Counted from the first letter of the stretch, positions 51,159 through 61,174 are shown. The stretch: DNA of 64,000 bases from Brevibacillus fortis (GCF_003013395.1 NZ_PXZM01000003.1:434001-498000); one strand, 5' to 3'. Numbers and translations are program-made. Notes: a model not told the origin generated them from the letters alone.

Positions 51159-52943
51159 CTATTTGTTTTTATGCAGCATCAAGGCGATCGTAAATGTCGT
51201 TCCCTCACCCAGCTTACTTTGTACACTGATGGTGCCACCATGTGCCTCGACAAGGTTTTTCGCAATGGCTAGTCCAAGACCAGTTCCGCCTAGTCGACCA
51301 CGTGTGCGAGCTTTGTCAGCTTTGTAGAATCGCTCAAAAACAAACGGCAAATCTTCTTGCGGGATGCCACTGCCCGTATCGCTTATTTCAACCAGCAACG
51401 TTTTATCCCCGCGCGCCCGAATAGTGACGCTTCCCCCACTTGGGGTATGCCGCAGCGCATTATCGATCAAGTTCGTTAGCACTTGCTCCATCCGATCTGG
51501 ATCAATGAGCACATGCGTGTGCGTCGTCGATATTTCAAGGAAGAGATGAATTTCGCGTTCCCTCGCCAAATTGGTGAATTTGCGTTGAATGCGCTCCAAA
51601 TAAGGACGCAACTCCAACGTCTCCTGGAACAATTCAACATGTCCCGCTTCCATCCGCGCCAAACTGAGCAATTCATTCACCAGCTTGGTCATACGCGCTG
51701 ACTCGTCATAGATGATCTGCGCCAATTCTTTATGCTCTTCCGGTGTAGCCACGATATCATCCACAATCGCTTCACTATATCCTTGTAGCATGGATAGAGG
51801 TGTTCGCAGCTCATGGGATACGTTTGCCACAAAATCATTCCGCATCTTATCCAGCTTGCGCTCCTGCGTGATGTCCCGAAGAACTGCGACAGCGCCACGG
51901 ATTTGATCGCGATCATTCAAAGGTGCCATGACAACGGACCATATCCGCCCCTGAACAGGGACATTCTCTGTCACTTCCTGTCCGGTTTGCAATACCTGCT
52001 GATAGAACGAGAACAACGGCACAGGCTCCTCTGAATGCTCGAAATTCCAATCGCGTAAGAATCGTTCTGCTGGAGGATTCGTTACGGCCAGCTTACCGCT
52101 CGCATCTATCATCACAACACCATCTACCATGCTTCTAAGGACACTCGCCAGCTGCTCCTTCTCTTTGGACAGTGCATCGACTAACTGATTGAGCTTGCTT
52201 GCCATCGTGTTAAAAGAAGCAGCCAGCTCACCTGTCTCGTCTTGGGTCTTGATCGGGATTTCAGCATGAAAGTCCCCTTCCGCAATACGATGCGCCGTTT
52301 CTTTCATCTGACGTAATGGAATCGTAATACGCGATGAGAGGAAAAAGGCGAATACAGTGGTAGAGACGAATCCGATAACGCCAACCACAAAGATTAAAAA
52401 TCTGACTTCACTAACCGTATCATCAAAATCTTCAATCGCCTGATACATGACCACTGCGCCCGTTTTCCCTGCTGCCAATTCTAAAGGCACAGCGACCGCA
52501 AGCAATTCATGCTTGTTGTTCGTGTGATCAGCGGAATTCTTCACATCAATATAAATCGTTTTGGTGGCAGGATGCTTGCCTGCCAGCGCATCAGGTAAAC
52601 GCAACGCTGGATTTTGGAGCAATTGCTCTACTGGAATACGAGGGAGACCAGCTCCCTCGCTCATACCGACTTGGTTGCCTTTTTCATCTAGAATGACCAT
52701 TCCCGTATGATGGACCAAGCCAAACCTGGAAGCCATCTCCATCGCTGCTGTCATATCCGGACTCTGCGCTAAACCGATTGCGATGCCATCTGCCAGATCG
52801 TGCAAATTCTTGGACTGCCGATTGCTATAAAAGCTATCAAAGGATTGAACGAGCAACAAACTGAATATCGTCAAGACGAGAGCAAATAAGGCAATAATGG
52901 TCATCCATAGCTTTCCGACTACACTGCGAAAAATAACGTCCAC
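51159..52943 (-). CDS. resE: Redox sensor histidine kinase ResE
   Basis: 594 residues (589 in B. subtilis). Two membrane segments (about 12-32 and 180-205) enclose an extracytoplasmic domain; HAMP (LRQMKETAHRIAEGDFHAEI) and a PAS domain follow. The phosphoacceptor is in FVANVSHELRTPLSMLQGYS. The ATPase has LTNLIDNALRHTPSGG, DTGSGIP and GGTGLGLAIAK. The start is GTG, and the gene is separated from resD by one base. Confidence 0.96.
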   Translation of the reverse strand: MDVIFRSVVGKLWMTIIALFALVLTIFSLLLVQSFDSFYSNRQSKNLHDLADGIAIGLAQSPDMTAAMEMASRFGLVHHTGMVILDEKGNQVGMSEGAGLPRIPVEQLLQNPALRLPDALAGKHPATKTIYIDVKNSADHTNNKHELLAVAVPLELAAGKTGAVVMYQAIEDFDDTVSEVRFLIFVVGVIGFVSTTVFAFFLSSRITIPLRQMKETAHRIAEGDFHAEIPIKTQDETGELAASFNTMASKLNQLVDALSKEKEQLASVLRSMVDGVVMIDASGKLAVTNPPAERFLRDWNFEHSEEPVPLFSFYQQVLQTGQEVTENVPVQGRIWSVVMAPLNDRDQIRGAVAVLRDITQERKLDKMRNDFVANVSHELRTPLSMLQGYSEAIVDDIVATPEEHKELAQIIYDESARMTKLVNELLSLARMEAGHVELFQETLELRPYLERIQRKFTNLAREREIHLFLEISTTHTHVLIDPDRMEQVLTNLIDNALRHTPSGGSVTIRARGDKTLLVEISDTGSGIPQEDLPFVFERFYKADKARTRGRLGGTGLGLAIAKNLVEAHGGTISVQSKLGEGTTFTIALMLHKNK

Positions 52944-52944
52944 T

Positions 52945-53661
52945 TTACTTAGGCACCTCTAGCTTGTATCCGACACCCCATACCGTGGCGATCATATTGG
53001 CAGCTTGCGGAGAAACACGGTTCAATTTTTCGCGGAGACGCTTGATATGCGTGTCCACCGTGCGCAAATCGCCAAAGAACTCGTAGTGCCACACATCTTT
53101 TAACAGCTCTTCACGCGTAAACACTTTATCTGGCGACAATGCCAGATAGTGCAACAGCTCATACTCTTTCGGAGTCAGACTCACTTCTTGGCCACTTGCG
53201 ATGACTTTGTGTGCATCGTGGTCAATGGTCAGTTCCGGGAAAACGAGAACAGAATGACTGTTGAATGTCTCTGTCTTCAAATATGCTGTCGCGGAAGAGC
53301 GACGAAGAATCGCTTTTACCCGGTACATGACCTCACGCGGGCTGAACGGTTTCACCACATAATCGTCCACCCCTGCCTCAAACCCGTGAACGCGGTTCGT
53401 TTCTTCTCCTTTTGCCGTCAGCATAATAATAGGGGTTGCCTTGAATTCACGAACACGCTGGCATACCTCGATCCCGTCCATTCCTGGCAGCATCAAGTCG
53501 AGCAAAATGATGTCATAGTCACTTCCCACTGCCATTTCGACTGCTTGCTCTCCATTATCTGCTTCATCAATCAAGAAGTTTTCTCTTTCCAAGTACATTT
53601 TCAGAAGTCTGCGAATGCGTTCTTCATCATCCACTACGAGAATACGTGCCATTTTTTCCAT
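52945..53661 (-). CDS. resD: Response regulator ResD
   Basis: 238 residues from ATG at 53661 after GAGGTG. OmpR/PhoB type. The receiver domain has acidic residues in LVVDDEERIR, phospho-Asp in ILLDLMLPGMDG and Lys in VVKPFSPREV. The C-terminal winged helix shows LTPKEYELLHYLALSPDKVF, and VDTHIKRLREKLN. In Bacillus ResD activates respiration and res/cta genes under low oxygen. Confidence 0.97.
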   Translation of the reverse strand: MEKMARILVVDDEERIRRLLKMYLERENFLIDEADNGEQAVEMAVGSDYDIILLDLMLPGMDGIEVCQRVREFKATPIIMLTAKGEETNRVHGFEAGVDDYVVKPFSPREVMYRVKAILRRSSATAYLKTETFNSHSVLVFPELTIDHDAHKVIASGQEVSLTPKEYELLHYLALSPDKVFTREELLKDVWHYEFFGDLRTVDTHIKRLREKLNRVSPQAANMIATVWGVGYKLEVPK

Positions 53662-53749
53662 CTGGAACACCTCTTGCTCTCATAATATCGTAAAACTGTA
53701 AGAAGATAGTCCAAAAAGCTGGTGGTAAAACCAGCTTTTCGTAGAAATT

Positions 53750-54979
53750 TTACACCCCAGCGTAGGAGTGCAAACCAGCAATGACCAAGTTGACCACGAC
53801 TAGTGTAATCAAAATAATGACGAACCCGATGACAGACATCCAGGCTGACTTTGCACCGATCCATCCTCTGGATAGACGCAAGTGCAAGTAGGCACTGTAG
53901 AAGAGCCAGACAATTAACGCCCATACTTCTTTCGGGTCCCAGCCCCAGAATCGTCCCCACGCCTCTTCTGCCCAAATCATCGCAAAGATAAGAGCTCCGA
54001 GTGTAAACACAGGATATCCGATACTGATCGCTCGATAGCTGATCTCATCCAGAAGCTCAGGATCTACGCTCTCAACGGAAGGCTTGATTGCAGCCCCTAA
54101 TCGTTTTCGGAAAATCAAGCGCAATCCGCCGTACAGAATCACACCTGTAAGAACTGACCACAGCATCGTGTTCAATTTACGTGCGGCGTCTTTTCCTTCC
54201 ATCCAGGTAGGTGCCGTAAAGAGTGGAGACATCGGCCCTTCCTTCATTATCGTTGAATCAGCAGGTGAAACAATTGCTGGCAGGATGTACTCCACTTTCG
54301 GTTTTACCATTTGTCCTGCTGCATTCATTTCTTCTTTTCTCATCTCAAATACTGTCTTCTGATCCATACGAGCAAAAGTAGAATCCATCAAAATGAATCC
54401 AACGAGCATCAGGACCACAGCGAGCACGATCTCCAGCCATTTCGTACTTTTCGTTGAGATATGCTGCGGAACAGTACGGATCAAATACATCAGACCCGCT
54501 GCAAAACCAACTGCCAAAATCCCTTCACCCAGTGCAGCGGTAGTCACGTGAATATGCAGCCAATAGCTCTGCAAAGACGGAATCAATGGGGTGATTTCTT
54601 TCGGGAACACGTACGAATACGCGAGCATGATAACCCCAAGCGGCAGGACAAACGCCCCAATCGAGGTCAGCTTGTAGATCCGGTAAATAATCAAATAGGC
54701 CAAGATAATACAGTAATCCAAGAATGCCATAAACTCAAACATATTGCTCGTCGGGCTGTGACCGCCGGCAATCCAGCGGGCAACTACGTACCCTGTTTGC
54801 GCCACAAAACCGATAACAGCTAACCAATAAGCAATCCGTCCATAGCGCTCTTCGTGTTGCTTGGGATCACGCCCTGCCCAGTTTTTCCCCGTAACGGCTA
54901 CCGCGAATACGATAGACGAGATGACGTAGAGCAGAAACGCGATATCCAATAACCAGTCACTCAGTTGAATGAGCTGCAC
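53750..54979 (-). CDS. resC: Cytochrome c maturation protein ResC (CcsA/CcsB)
   Basis: System II heme handling and delivery with ResB. 409 residues, about eight membrane segments. The tryptophan-rich heme loop is WAEEAWGRFWGWDPKEVWAL near 345, and conserved histidines occur in WLHIHVTTAALGEG and in YLHLRLSRGW. The start is GTG. It lies between resB and resD. Confidence 0.95.
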   Translation of the reverse strand: MQLIQLSDWLLDIAFLLYVISSIVFAVAVTGKNWAGRDPKQHEERYGRIAYWLAVIGFVAQTGYVVARWIAGGHSPTSNMFEFMAFLDYCIILAYLIIYRIYKLTSIGAFVLPLGVIMLAYSYVFPKEITPLIPSLQSYWLHIHVTTAALGEGILAVGFAAGLMYLIRTVPQHISTKSTKWLEIVLAVVLMLVGFILMDSTFARMDQKTVFEMRKEEMNAAGQMVKPKVEYILPAIVSPADSTIMKEGPMSPLFTAPTWMEGKDAARKLNTMLWSVLTGVILYGGLRLIFRKRLGAAIKPSVESVDPELLDEISYRAISIGYPVFTLGALIFAMIWAEEAWGRFWGWDPKEVWALIVWLFYSAYLHLRLSRGWIGAKSAWMSVIGFVIILITLVVVNLVIAGLHSYAGV

Positions 54980-55003
54980 GTTGTTAGTACCCCCTTTGGA
55001 GCT

Positions 55004-56641
55004 TTAGGCCTTGGCCTTCGTTTTATCTTCTATCGTGACAGGGAGCTCGGCTTGTTTAACCATCCCGTCTACTTCCCTGCGAAGACCGAACCAGTTTTTA
55101 TTCGTATGAGCTGCTACCAAGATATTTCCCTCTTGTGTTTGTACCCAAACCCGACGATGTTGCCAGAACATACCGATTGCAACGCCCGCAAGGAAGATAA
55201 ACGAACCGAAATAAATCAGCGGCAGTGCCTTGTCCACCCGTATATTCAGTCCTGCAATATCGACTAAATCAGGCATTTTGATGTCGAGTCCGTAACGCGG
55301 ATCATTTTTCTGTGTAAGAATGGTTCCTTCTAGATAAACCACTTTTTCGTTATACGCGCCGTTCTCTCCAATGACCTCCAAGGCCACCATCGGATTTTTA
55401 GGCAAATTGGTTTTCGTTGCCGGCTTCCCGTCTTTTCCCATAATAAAATCGGGGAAGTAGTCCAAAATCCTTACCGTGAACCCATTCGCGATAGTTTGCT
55501 CGGGCTGTGGATTGTACAGGTCAATTTTGATCAGACCGATCTCTTTTTTATTGTTTTTCAAATCGACCAGTGTAAAATTAAGCGCTCCAAGCTGCATCTC
55601 TTGCACGCCGCTCTGGTAAATGTAGAGGCTGTCCTGCTCCATCGGATGATTCACGACGATCGGCCCCTTCTGCACTTCTACCAAATCCGGTTTTTTCCCT
55701 GGAACGTCAGCGCTTTTATTTTCATACAAAATGGCCTCTGTCTGGTAGCTCTTCACGATGGCTCCGCCCTTAAGCTCCAGTTGTTCCGGCATTTCTTCTT
55801 CCGACCAATACTCTGTCGTGTAGTTCTCGTTCTTTATGTAGTACGGGGTATTTGGAATCGCCATTGTTTGTCCCTCACGCACCCAGACGTACTCGTCCAA
55901 GTAAAAGCCAGGCAGGCTTCGCATCAAGGTACCGACCAAAAACAATATCAGTCCGATGTGATTAATGTAAGGACCCCAACGGCTAAAACGACCTTTTTCA
56001 GCCATGATCGCTCGTTCCGTGCGGAAAATGCGGTATCCTTTTTGCTTCAATGCCAAAGCGGAGGCGTCCAGTATCGCTTCCTGATTGGCTTCTGGAGCAA
56101 GCTCCCCTTCTGCAAACAGCTTTTGCCCTTTCAAAAAGGACTTGTGCTGGTTCAATCTTGGCTTCTTTAACGCTTTATACAGCGGCACTACGCGGTCCAG
56201 ACTACAGATAACCAAAGAAGTACCGAGCATGACCAGGAGGGTCACAAACCACCATGAGGAGTACATATTGTGAAAGCCTAGTCCGTAGAAAATCGTTCCC
56301 AGTGTTCCATATGATTCCGTATAGAAACGGGCAACGTCTGCTTCAGTCGGAACGGGGACCGGTATGTACATTTGCTGCGGAAAGATGGTTCCGACTGCGG
56401 ACGCCACCAAAATGACAATAATGATACCGATTGCAATTTTGACCGAAGAAAAAAAGTTCCAGACTCGATCGATTACCTTCGTCTTATTCGTTTGTGAACG
56501 TCTTGCCATTCCTTCATAACGCATGTCAGGAAACGATGTCTGCTCGTGGACTTCCACATTCAAAGGCTTCCCGCAAGTCTCACAGAGCAGCGTCCCAACC
56601 GGGTTGGTATGACCGCATTCGCATTTTCGCTGATCCATCAT
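55004..56641 (-). CDS. resB: Cytochrome c maturation protein ResB with N-terminal zinc ribbon
   Basis: 545 residues. Four membrane segments and a large extracytoplasmic domain, as in ResB/Ccs1. Hydrophobic segments are near 68-88, 127-147, 210-230 and 485-503. The N-terminus has Cys7, Cys9, Cys20 and Cys23 (CECGHTNPVGTLLCETCG), a zinc-ribbon-like addition absent from E. coli-type or plastid proteins. Forms the heme export and ligation complex with ResC; ResA keeps apocytochrome cysteines reduced. Confidence 0.95.
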   Translation of the reverse strand: MMDQRKCECGHTNPVGTLLCETCGKPLNVEVHEQTSFPDMRYEGMARRSQTNKTKVIDRVWNFFSSVKIAIGIIIVILVASAVGTIFPQQMYIPVPVPTEADVARFYTESYGTLGTIFYGLGFHNMYSSWWFVTLLVMLGTSLVICSLDRVVPLYKALKKPRLNQHKSFLKGQKLFAEGELAPEANQEAILDASALALKQKGYRIFRTERAIMAEKGRFSRWGPYINHIGLILFLVGTLMRSLPGFYLDEYVWVREGQTMAIPNTPYYIKNENYTTEYWSEEEMPEQLELKGGAIVKSYQTEAILYENKSADVPGKKPDLVEVQKGPIVVNHPMEQDSLYIYQSGVQEMQLGALNFTLVDLKNNKKEIGLIKIDLYNPQPEQTIANGFTVRILDYFPDFIMGKDGKPATKTNLPKNPMVALEVIGENGAYNEKVVYLEGTILTQKNDPRYGLDIKMPDLVDIAGLNIRVDKALPLIYFGSFIFLAGVAIGMFWQHRRVWVQTQEGNILVAAHTNKNWFGLRREVDGMVKQAELPVTIEDKTKAKA

Positions 56642-56651
56642 TGCTCCTCAC

Positions 56652-57176
56652 TTACGGCAAGATTTTTGTAATTTTCGACTCAATCATCGCTTCATCTAAC
56701 TGGCCGATAAAAATGTCCTGCACTTCTCCATCTGGGTCGATGAAAAAGGTTGTCGGAATTGGACCGATTCGATACAGCTTTGTAATTTCCGATTGGCGAT
56801 CGAGCAAAATAGGGAAGTCAATCCCGAACTGCTTCACGAATGGTTCTACGGCAACTGGCGATTCACCGATATTGACACCGACTACAACCAATCCCTTGTC
56901 TTTGAACTTCGTATATTGCTCTTGCAGTGCCGGCATTTCTTCTTTACAGGGTTCACACCACGTGCCCCAGAAATTGAGGATAACGCCCTTGCCTTTCAAG
57001 CCTTCCAGAGTCACCTCTGGTCCATTCAGTTGCTCCAAGCTGAAATTCGGAGCATCGCTTCCTACTTTCACAGCACCGGGGTCCTTCACAAAGCTGGAAT
57101 AGAGTGCAAAGACCAGCGCTACAAGCAAAACACCCAATACCGCGATCCTGACATATGTACGATTGCTTTTGTTCAT
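56652..57176 (-). CDS. resA: Thiol-disulfide oxidoreductase ResA
   Basis: Membrane-anchored, outward-facing thioredoxin fold that reduces apocytochrome c. 174 residues from ATG at 57176. Signal anchor at about 8-28, active site CEPC at 74-77 in NFWGTWCEPCKEEMP, and cis-Pro region GPIPTTFFID. The Glu of the CEPC pair is typical of ResA. First gene of resABC(DE). Confidence 0.96.
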   Translation of the reverse strand: MNKSNRTYVRIAVLGVLLVALVFALYSSFVKDPGAVKVGSDAPNFSLEQLNGPEVTLEGLKGKGVILNFWGTWCEPCKEEMPALQEQYTKFKDKGLVVVGVNIGESPVAVEPFVKQFGIDFPILLDRQSEITKLYRIGPIPTTFFIDPDGEVQDIFIGQLDEAMIESKITKILP

Positions 57177-57283
57177 GACGCCTACTCCCATCTACTGCTA
57201 ATAAATTGCATCGTTTTCCCATTCTATTATAGCGTTCCTAGTTTTTCCGACAGCGCACAACTTATGAACAGATTTTGAACGAA

Positions 57284-58033
57284 TCAATGTTTCGAGCGCG
57301 GACTGCGTTGCTTTTGAACCAATCCCCTCTTCAAGCTCTCTACTTCCTCATGAGTAAGCCTGCGAAATTCGCCCGGCTTTAGCCCATCTAAAGTGAGAAA
57401 CCCTAGACGGATTCGCTCCAATGTCAAAACCGGATGGCCAATCGCCTCACACATTCTGCGCACTTGGCGGTTTCGTCCCTCATGTATCGTCAGTTCTACC
57501 AATGCTCTCTGGCTGCTAGACTCTGACGTCAACAATCTGGACTGACCGGGAGAAGTCATGCCGTCTTCCAAACGAATGCCGGTTGCTAGCTTGCGTACTT
57601 TTTCCTGACTGGGGATTCCCTTTACCCATGCCCGATACACTTTATCGATTTCATAGCTTGGGTGTGCCAGCCTGTTGGCAAGCTCTCCGTCGTTCGTCAA
57701 GAGCAGCAAGCCGGAAGTATCATAATCCAAGCGACCGACTGGATATACCCGTTCTTTTATTCCCTTCAACAGATCGATCACTACTCGTCTGCCGCGCGGG
57801 TCTGTGACGCTCGTAATGACACCAGTCGGCTTGTACAGCAGTAGATACACATGCTGCTCCAGCTTAACCTGCTGTCCATTCACCACAATTTTGTCGTTGA
57901 GCGGATCGACTTTTATTCCCTGCTCTCGTACGACTTGGCCATTTACCTGCACCTTGCCCTGCGCAATCAATTCTTCACAATGGCGACGAGAGGCGACTCC
58001 AGCATGCGCTAATACTTTTTGTAAACGTTCCAT
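57284..58033 (-). CDS. rluB: 23S rRNA pseudouridine synthase RluB
   Basis: 249 residues. An S4 RNA-binding domain (RLQKVLAHAGVASRRHCEEL with VQVNGQVV) precedes the RsuA/RluB/E/F catalytic domain: catalytic Asp in VGRLDYDTSGLLLLTNDGEL and LEDGMTSP, and the RNRQVRRMCEAIGHPVLTLE signature. Position before resA is as in Bacillus. An alternative is the RluE/F type; the order in bacilli supports RluB. Confidence 0.95.
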   Translation of the reverse strand: MERLQKVLAHAGVASRRHCEELIAQGKVQVNGQVVREQGIKVDPLNDKIVVNGQQVKLEQHVYLLLYKPTGVITSVTDPRGRRVVIDLLKGIKERVYPVGRLDYDTSGLLLLTNDGELANRLAHPSYEIDKVYRAWVKGIPSQEKVRKLATGIRLEDGMTSPGQSRLLTSESSSQRALVELTIHEGRNRQVRRMCEAIGHPVLTLERIRLGFLTLDGLKPGEFRRLTHEEVESLKRGLVQKQRSPRSKH

Positions 58034-58089
58034 CGTTGGTTCACCTCTACAACATCATACCCATTCTTACTAGTGTGGACAAGAAAAAG

Positions 58090-58122
58090 GGAAAAACTTC
58101 CCCATATCCATGAGGAAGTTTT
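58090..58122 (-). terminator. Terminator after spmB
   Basis: On the minus strand AAAACTTCCTCATGGATATGGGGAAGTTTTT folds into an A/T-flanked hairpin (AAAACTTCC against GGAAGTTTT), 26 bases after spmB. Confidence 0.8.
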
Positions 58123-58147
58123 ATCAGCCTACACTATTTGGACTTCT

Positions 58148-58681
58148 TTACGCGAAAATATAGGAGACAATGAGCAGTGAGAATATGACGCCAGCCAGAT
58201 CCGACCACAAGCCTACCTTTAACGCATAGGCAGAATTCCGAATGCCAACTGCACCAAAATAAACGGTTAGGACATACAGGGTCGTATCTGTGCTCCCTTG
58301 CATGGTAGCTGCCAATCTGCCCAAAAAAGAATCGGGACCGTACTGCGCGATCAGATCTGTTGCAATCGCAAGTGAGCCTGTTCCTGTCAACGGACGAAGC
58401 AACGCCAACGGAACCAGTTCTTCTGGAAAATGCAGCAGGTCAAGAAGCGGTTTGAGTGCGCGAAGTAATAGATCCAATGCTCCTGACTCCCGAAACATAC
58501 TCACTGCGACCATCATGGCAATCAGGTGCGGGAGTATCCGAATCGTAGTGGTTAAGCCGCCTTTTGCTCCATCTACAAACGTCTCGTAGACGGGGACTTG
58601 TTTCCGCCACCCATACAACAAGACAAAGGCAATCGTAACGGGAATGGCCCAAAGAGAGAGCAGGGATACCCATTGGTACAT
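58148..58681 (-). CDS. spmB: Spore maturation protein B
   Basis: 177 residues with five or six membrane segments. GAKGGLTTTIRILPHLIAMM, LLRPLTGTGSLAIATDLI and QGSTDTTLYVLTVYFGAVG are the nucleoside-recognition (Gate) domain motifs of SpmB. Needed with SpmA for core dehydration of the spore. Follows spmA by 11 bases. Confidence 0.96.
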   Translation of the reverse strand: MYQWVSLLSLWAIPVTIAFVLLYGWRKQVPVYETFVDGAKGGLTTTIRILPHLIAMMVAVSMFRESGALDLLLRALKPLLDLLHFPEELVPLALLRPLTGTGSLAIATDLIAQYGPDSFLGRLAATMQGSTDTTLYVLTVYFGAVGIRNSAYALKVGLWSDLAGVIFSLLIVSYIFA

Positions 58682-58692
58682 AAGGACTCCCC

Positions 58693-59283
58693 CTATCTGT
58701 GTCTTCGTATATGCCGATAACGATACATGCGATCAATCAACAGGGCGACAATCGTGGCAGCAAAGGAAGATAACAGCGTAGTACCTACGATTTCTACGGG
58801 ATTTACGGAGCCATACTGCATGCGGATCGCGATCATCGTCGTAGGAATAATCGTGATGCTCGCTGTATTGATCGCCAGCAGCGTACACATGGCAGCCGAA
58901 GCATTTTGCTTGTCTGGATTCAGCTTTTGGAGTTCTTCCATGGCTTTTAGCCCCATTGGCGTTGCTGCATTACCGAGTCCGAGCAGGTTTGCGCTCATAT
59001 TCGAGAGGATATATCCCATAGCAGGGTGCCCTTTTGGTACATCGGGAAAAAGGACTTGGATGATCGGTGACAATACCCGCGCCAATAGTTCAAGGAGTCC
59101 TGACTTTTCTGCAATCCGCATCATTCCCATCCAAAAGGCGAGAACGCTGAGTAGTCCGAGACTAACGGTTACTCCTGTCTTGGCTCCCTCAAACGCTGCT
59201 GCATTGATCGCTTCCATCCGTCCCGTCATGGCCGCAACGACAATGCTAATGACAATGAGCCCGAGCCAGATGACATTAAGCAC
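58693..59283 (-). CDS. spmA: Spore maturation protein A
   Basis: 196 residues, membrane protein of the same Gate family. EGAKTGVTVSLGLLSVLAFW, LGNAATPMGLKAMEEL and NTASITIIPTTMIAIRMQYG are visible. The start is GTG overlapping dacB by eight bases; AGGGGGG precedes it. Forms the dacB-spmA-spmB sporulation operon, under sigma-E in B. subtilis. Confidence 0.96.
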   Translation of the reverse strand: MLNVIWLGLIVISIVVAAMTGRMEAINAAAFEGAKTGVTVSLGLLSVLAFWMGMMRIAEKSGLLELLARVLSPIIQVLFPDVPKGHPAMGYILSNMSANLLGLGNAATPMGLKAMEELQKLNPDKQNASAAMCTLLAINTASITIIPTTMIAIRMQYGSVNPVEIVGTTLLSSFAATIVALLIDRMYRYRHIRRHR

Positions 59284-60445
59284 TCCACAGCCCCCCTGAC
59301 ACGATGCCCCAAAACTGCTGCCACATCGAGTGTGAAGCTTGCGGAACGGCTAAAGTCGGCGTATCCACACTAACTAGCAACGGAACCTGCCCAATCATCT
59401 TTTCTTTTAAATAGAGTTGAAGAAACCCTGCCAGTTGACCGTTCATCTTCGGTGTTACCGTTGATTCTCCCATAACGACACGCTTGTGAATCCCCTCTGC
59501 CTCTGCCGTTTGCAGTGGATACTGAAAAGCGTTTGTTGTGACGAGATGAGTTCCTGCTTCAAGTGTGACTGGCGTGTCAGGCTTTACCTCCTGCCCCTTT
59601 TTGACCAGCTCTTTAAGCGGATAATTCGCAAAGCCCCAATCCATCAGCTTGGAGGAGTCGTTCCAGTCATCAGAAGCATTCAGGGTAATCGTCGCCAGCT
59701 GCCTCCCATCCCGTGTGGCAGAAGAAGCCAGACAGCGCTTCGCGAGTTTGGTGTATCCCGTTTTTACGCCATCAGCACCGTTGTATAGGTGTAGCATCTT
59801 GTTTTTGTTGAGTAGACGCCGGTCCCACTGTTCACCTTCCCAAGAAATATCCTTGACTTTCGTTGAGACGATTTGACGAAATACCGGATTATGTAAGGCG
59901 TAAGCGGACAGCTTTGCCATATCTTCTGGCGTGGAGTAATGCTGGTTACTGTCATCTAAACCGTGCGGATTGGTGAAATTGGTATGCTCCATTCCAATCA
60001 TTGCAGCCTTTTCATTCATCAAGTAAGTGAATCCAGGCACTGATCCTCCGATATGCGTCGCGATGGTTACTGCTGCGTCATTGCCAGACCGCAGCATCAA
60101 ACCGTACAGCAGTTCTTCAAGCGTGAGCTTCTCTCCATTTTTCAAGTAGATCGATGAACCTTCTACGCCTACTGCTTGTTGTGGTACCGTTACCTGTGCA
60201 TCCAATTTGCCCATCTCAATCGCTACGATTGCTGTCATCGTTTTGGTCAGGCTCGCAATCCTCATTTTTTTCGTACCGTTTTTGGAGTAAAGAATCCGCC
60301 CACTCTCAACATCGATTAGCGCCGCTCCTTCGGCTGATATGCCAGGTGGAGCGGCAGCAGCTTTTACCACCGCTGCCGGCGTAAGTGCCATCTGTATAAA
60401 AAGAAAAACGACGAGTACGCCGGACAGATATTTTCGTATGTTCAT
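59276..60445 (-). CDS. dacB: Sporulation-type D-alanyl-D-alanine carboxypeptidase DacB
   Basis: Trims cross-links in spore cortex peptidoglycan. 389 residues from ATG at 60445, six bases after GGGGAGG. Signal peptide with AVVKAAAAPP end (about 1-32). Penicillin-binding motifs SLTK (65-68), SGN (120-122) and KTG in ADGVKTGYTK. The C-terminal beta domain follows. The context dacB-spmA-spmB supports DacB over the vegetative DacA. Confidence 0.95.
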   Translation of the reverse strand: MNIRKYLSGVLVVFLFIQMALTPAAVVKAAAAPPGISAEGAALIDVESGRILYSKNGTKKMRIASLTKTMTAIVAIEMGKLDAQVTVPQQAVGVEGSSIYLKNGEKLTLEELLYGLMLRSGNDAAVTIATHIGGSVPGFTYLMNEKAAMIGMEHTNFTNPHGLDDSNQHYSTPEDMAKLSAYALHNPVFRQIVSTKVKDISWEGEQWDRRLLNKNKMLHLYNGADGVKTGYTKLAKRCLASSATRDGRQLATITLNASDDWNDSSKLMDWGFANYPLKELVKKGQEVKPDTPVTLEAGTHLVTTNAFQYPLQTAEAEGIHKRVVMGESTVTPKMNGQLAGFLQLYLKEKMIGQVPLLVSVDTPTLAVPQASHSMWQQFWGIVSGGLWSA

Positions 60446-60589
60446 AAACGTCCTCCCCATTTGAAAACTTGGACTCACCATTGCCGATAAGGCAAGAGAA
60501 AAGCCGTCGTTATACCACGATACACAGGTTTGTACCATAGTATATGGGGACGAGTCGTATGATAGTACGAAAAACTGTCCGAGCTGTAA

Positions 60590-61174
60590 CTAGTCGTTTG
60601 TCGGTTCTTCTGCTTTTCCGAATAGCGCTGATGCTTCCAGTCGCGCTTCTTCGATATCAAGATTGACAGGCGGTTCTGGCAAATCCCCCAGTTCCCGTAG
60701 ACCAAAATGCTCCAAAAATTCTTTGGTGGTCGCGTACAAAATGGGGCGTCCGATCCCCTCTGCTCTCCCCGCTTCGCGAATGAGTTGTTTGGATAAGAGG
60801 GTGTTCAGTGCTTTCTCGCATTTAACGCCACGGATTTCTTCAATCTCCGAACGGGTCAGAGGCTGCTTGTAGGCAACAATAGCGAGTGTCTCCAATGCTG
60901 CTTGTGACAGCGTTGACTGGCCTGGCGATGTTGCTAGCCGTTCAAAATAGGGCACATGCTCGGGCAGAGTGGTCAGTTGATACGCTTTTGCCACTTCCAC
61001 GATTTGAATACCGCGTCCTGCCCGGCGGAAGTCAGCTTTCATGTCTTCGATCAAGTCGATGACCTCTTCTTCCGACACCTCAGTGATTTCACTGATTTCT
61101 TTGGCATCGATTCCTTCGTCACCCGAGATGAACAGCAAGCCCTCGATTACGCCTTTCAGCTTGTCATAGTCCAT
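60590..61174 (-). CDS. scpB: Segregation and condensation protein B
   Basis: 194 residues from ATG at 61174. Two winged-helix domains typical of the SMC kleisin partner; LKGVIEGLLFISGDEGID, TLSQAALETLAIVAYKQPLT and RAEGIGRPILYATTKEFLEH are characteristic. It overlaps the 3' end of scpA by 11 bases. Acts with Smc and ScpA in chromosome condensation. Confidence 0.96.
   Translation of the reverse strand: MDYDKLKGVIEGLLFISGDEGIDAKEISEITEVSEEEVIDLIEDMKADFRRAGRGIQIVEVAKAYQLTTLPEHVPYFERLATSPGQSTLSQAALETLAIVAYKQPLTRSEIEEIRGVKCEKALNTLLSKQLIREAGRAEGIGRPILYATTKEFLEHFGLRELGDLPEPPVNLDIEEARLEASALFGKAEEPTND

Noticed and set aside
55496-56170. 224-codon plus-strand frame opposite resB
   Set aside because: Shadow of resB; no independent evidence.
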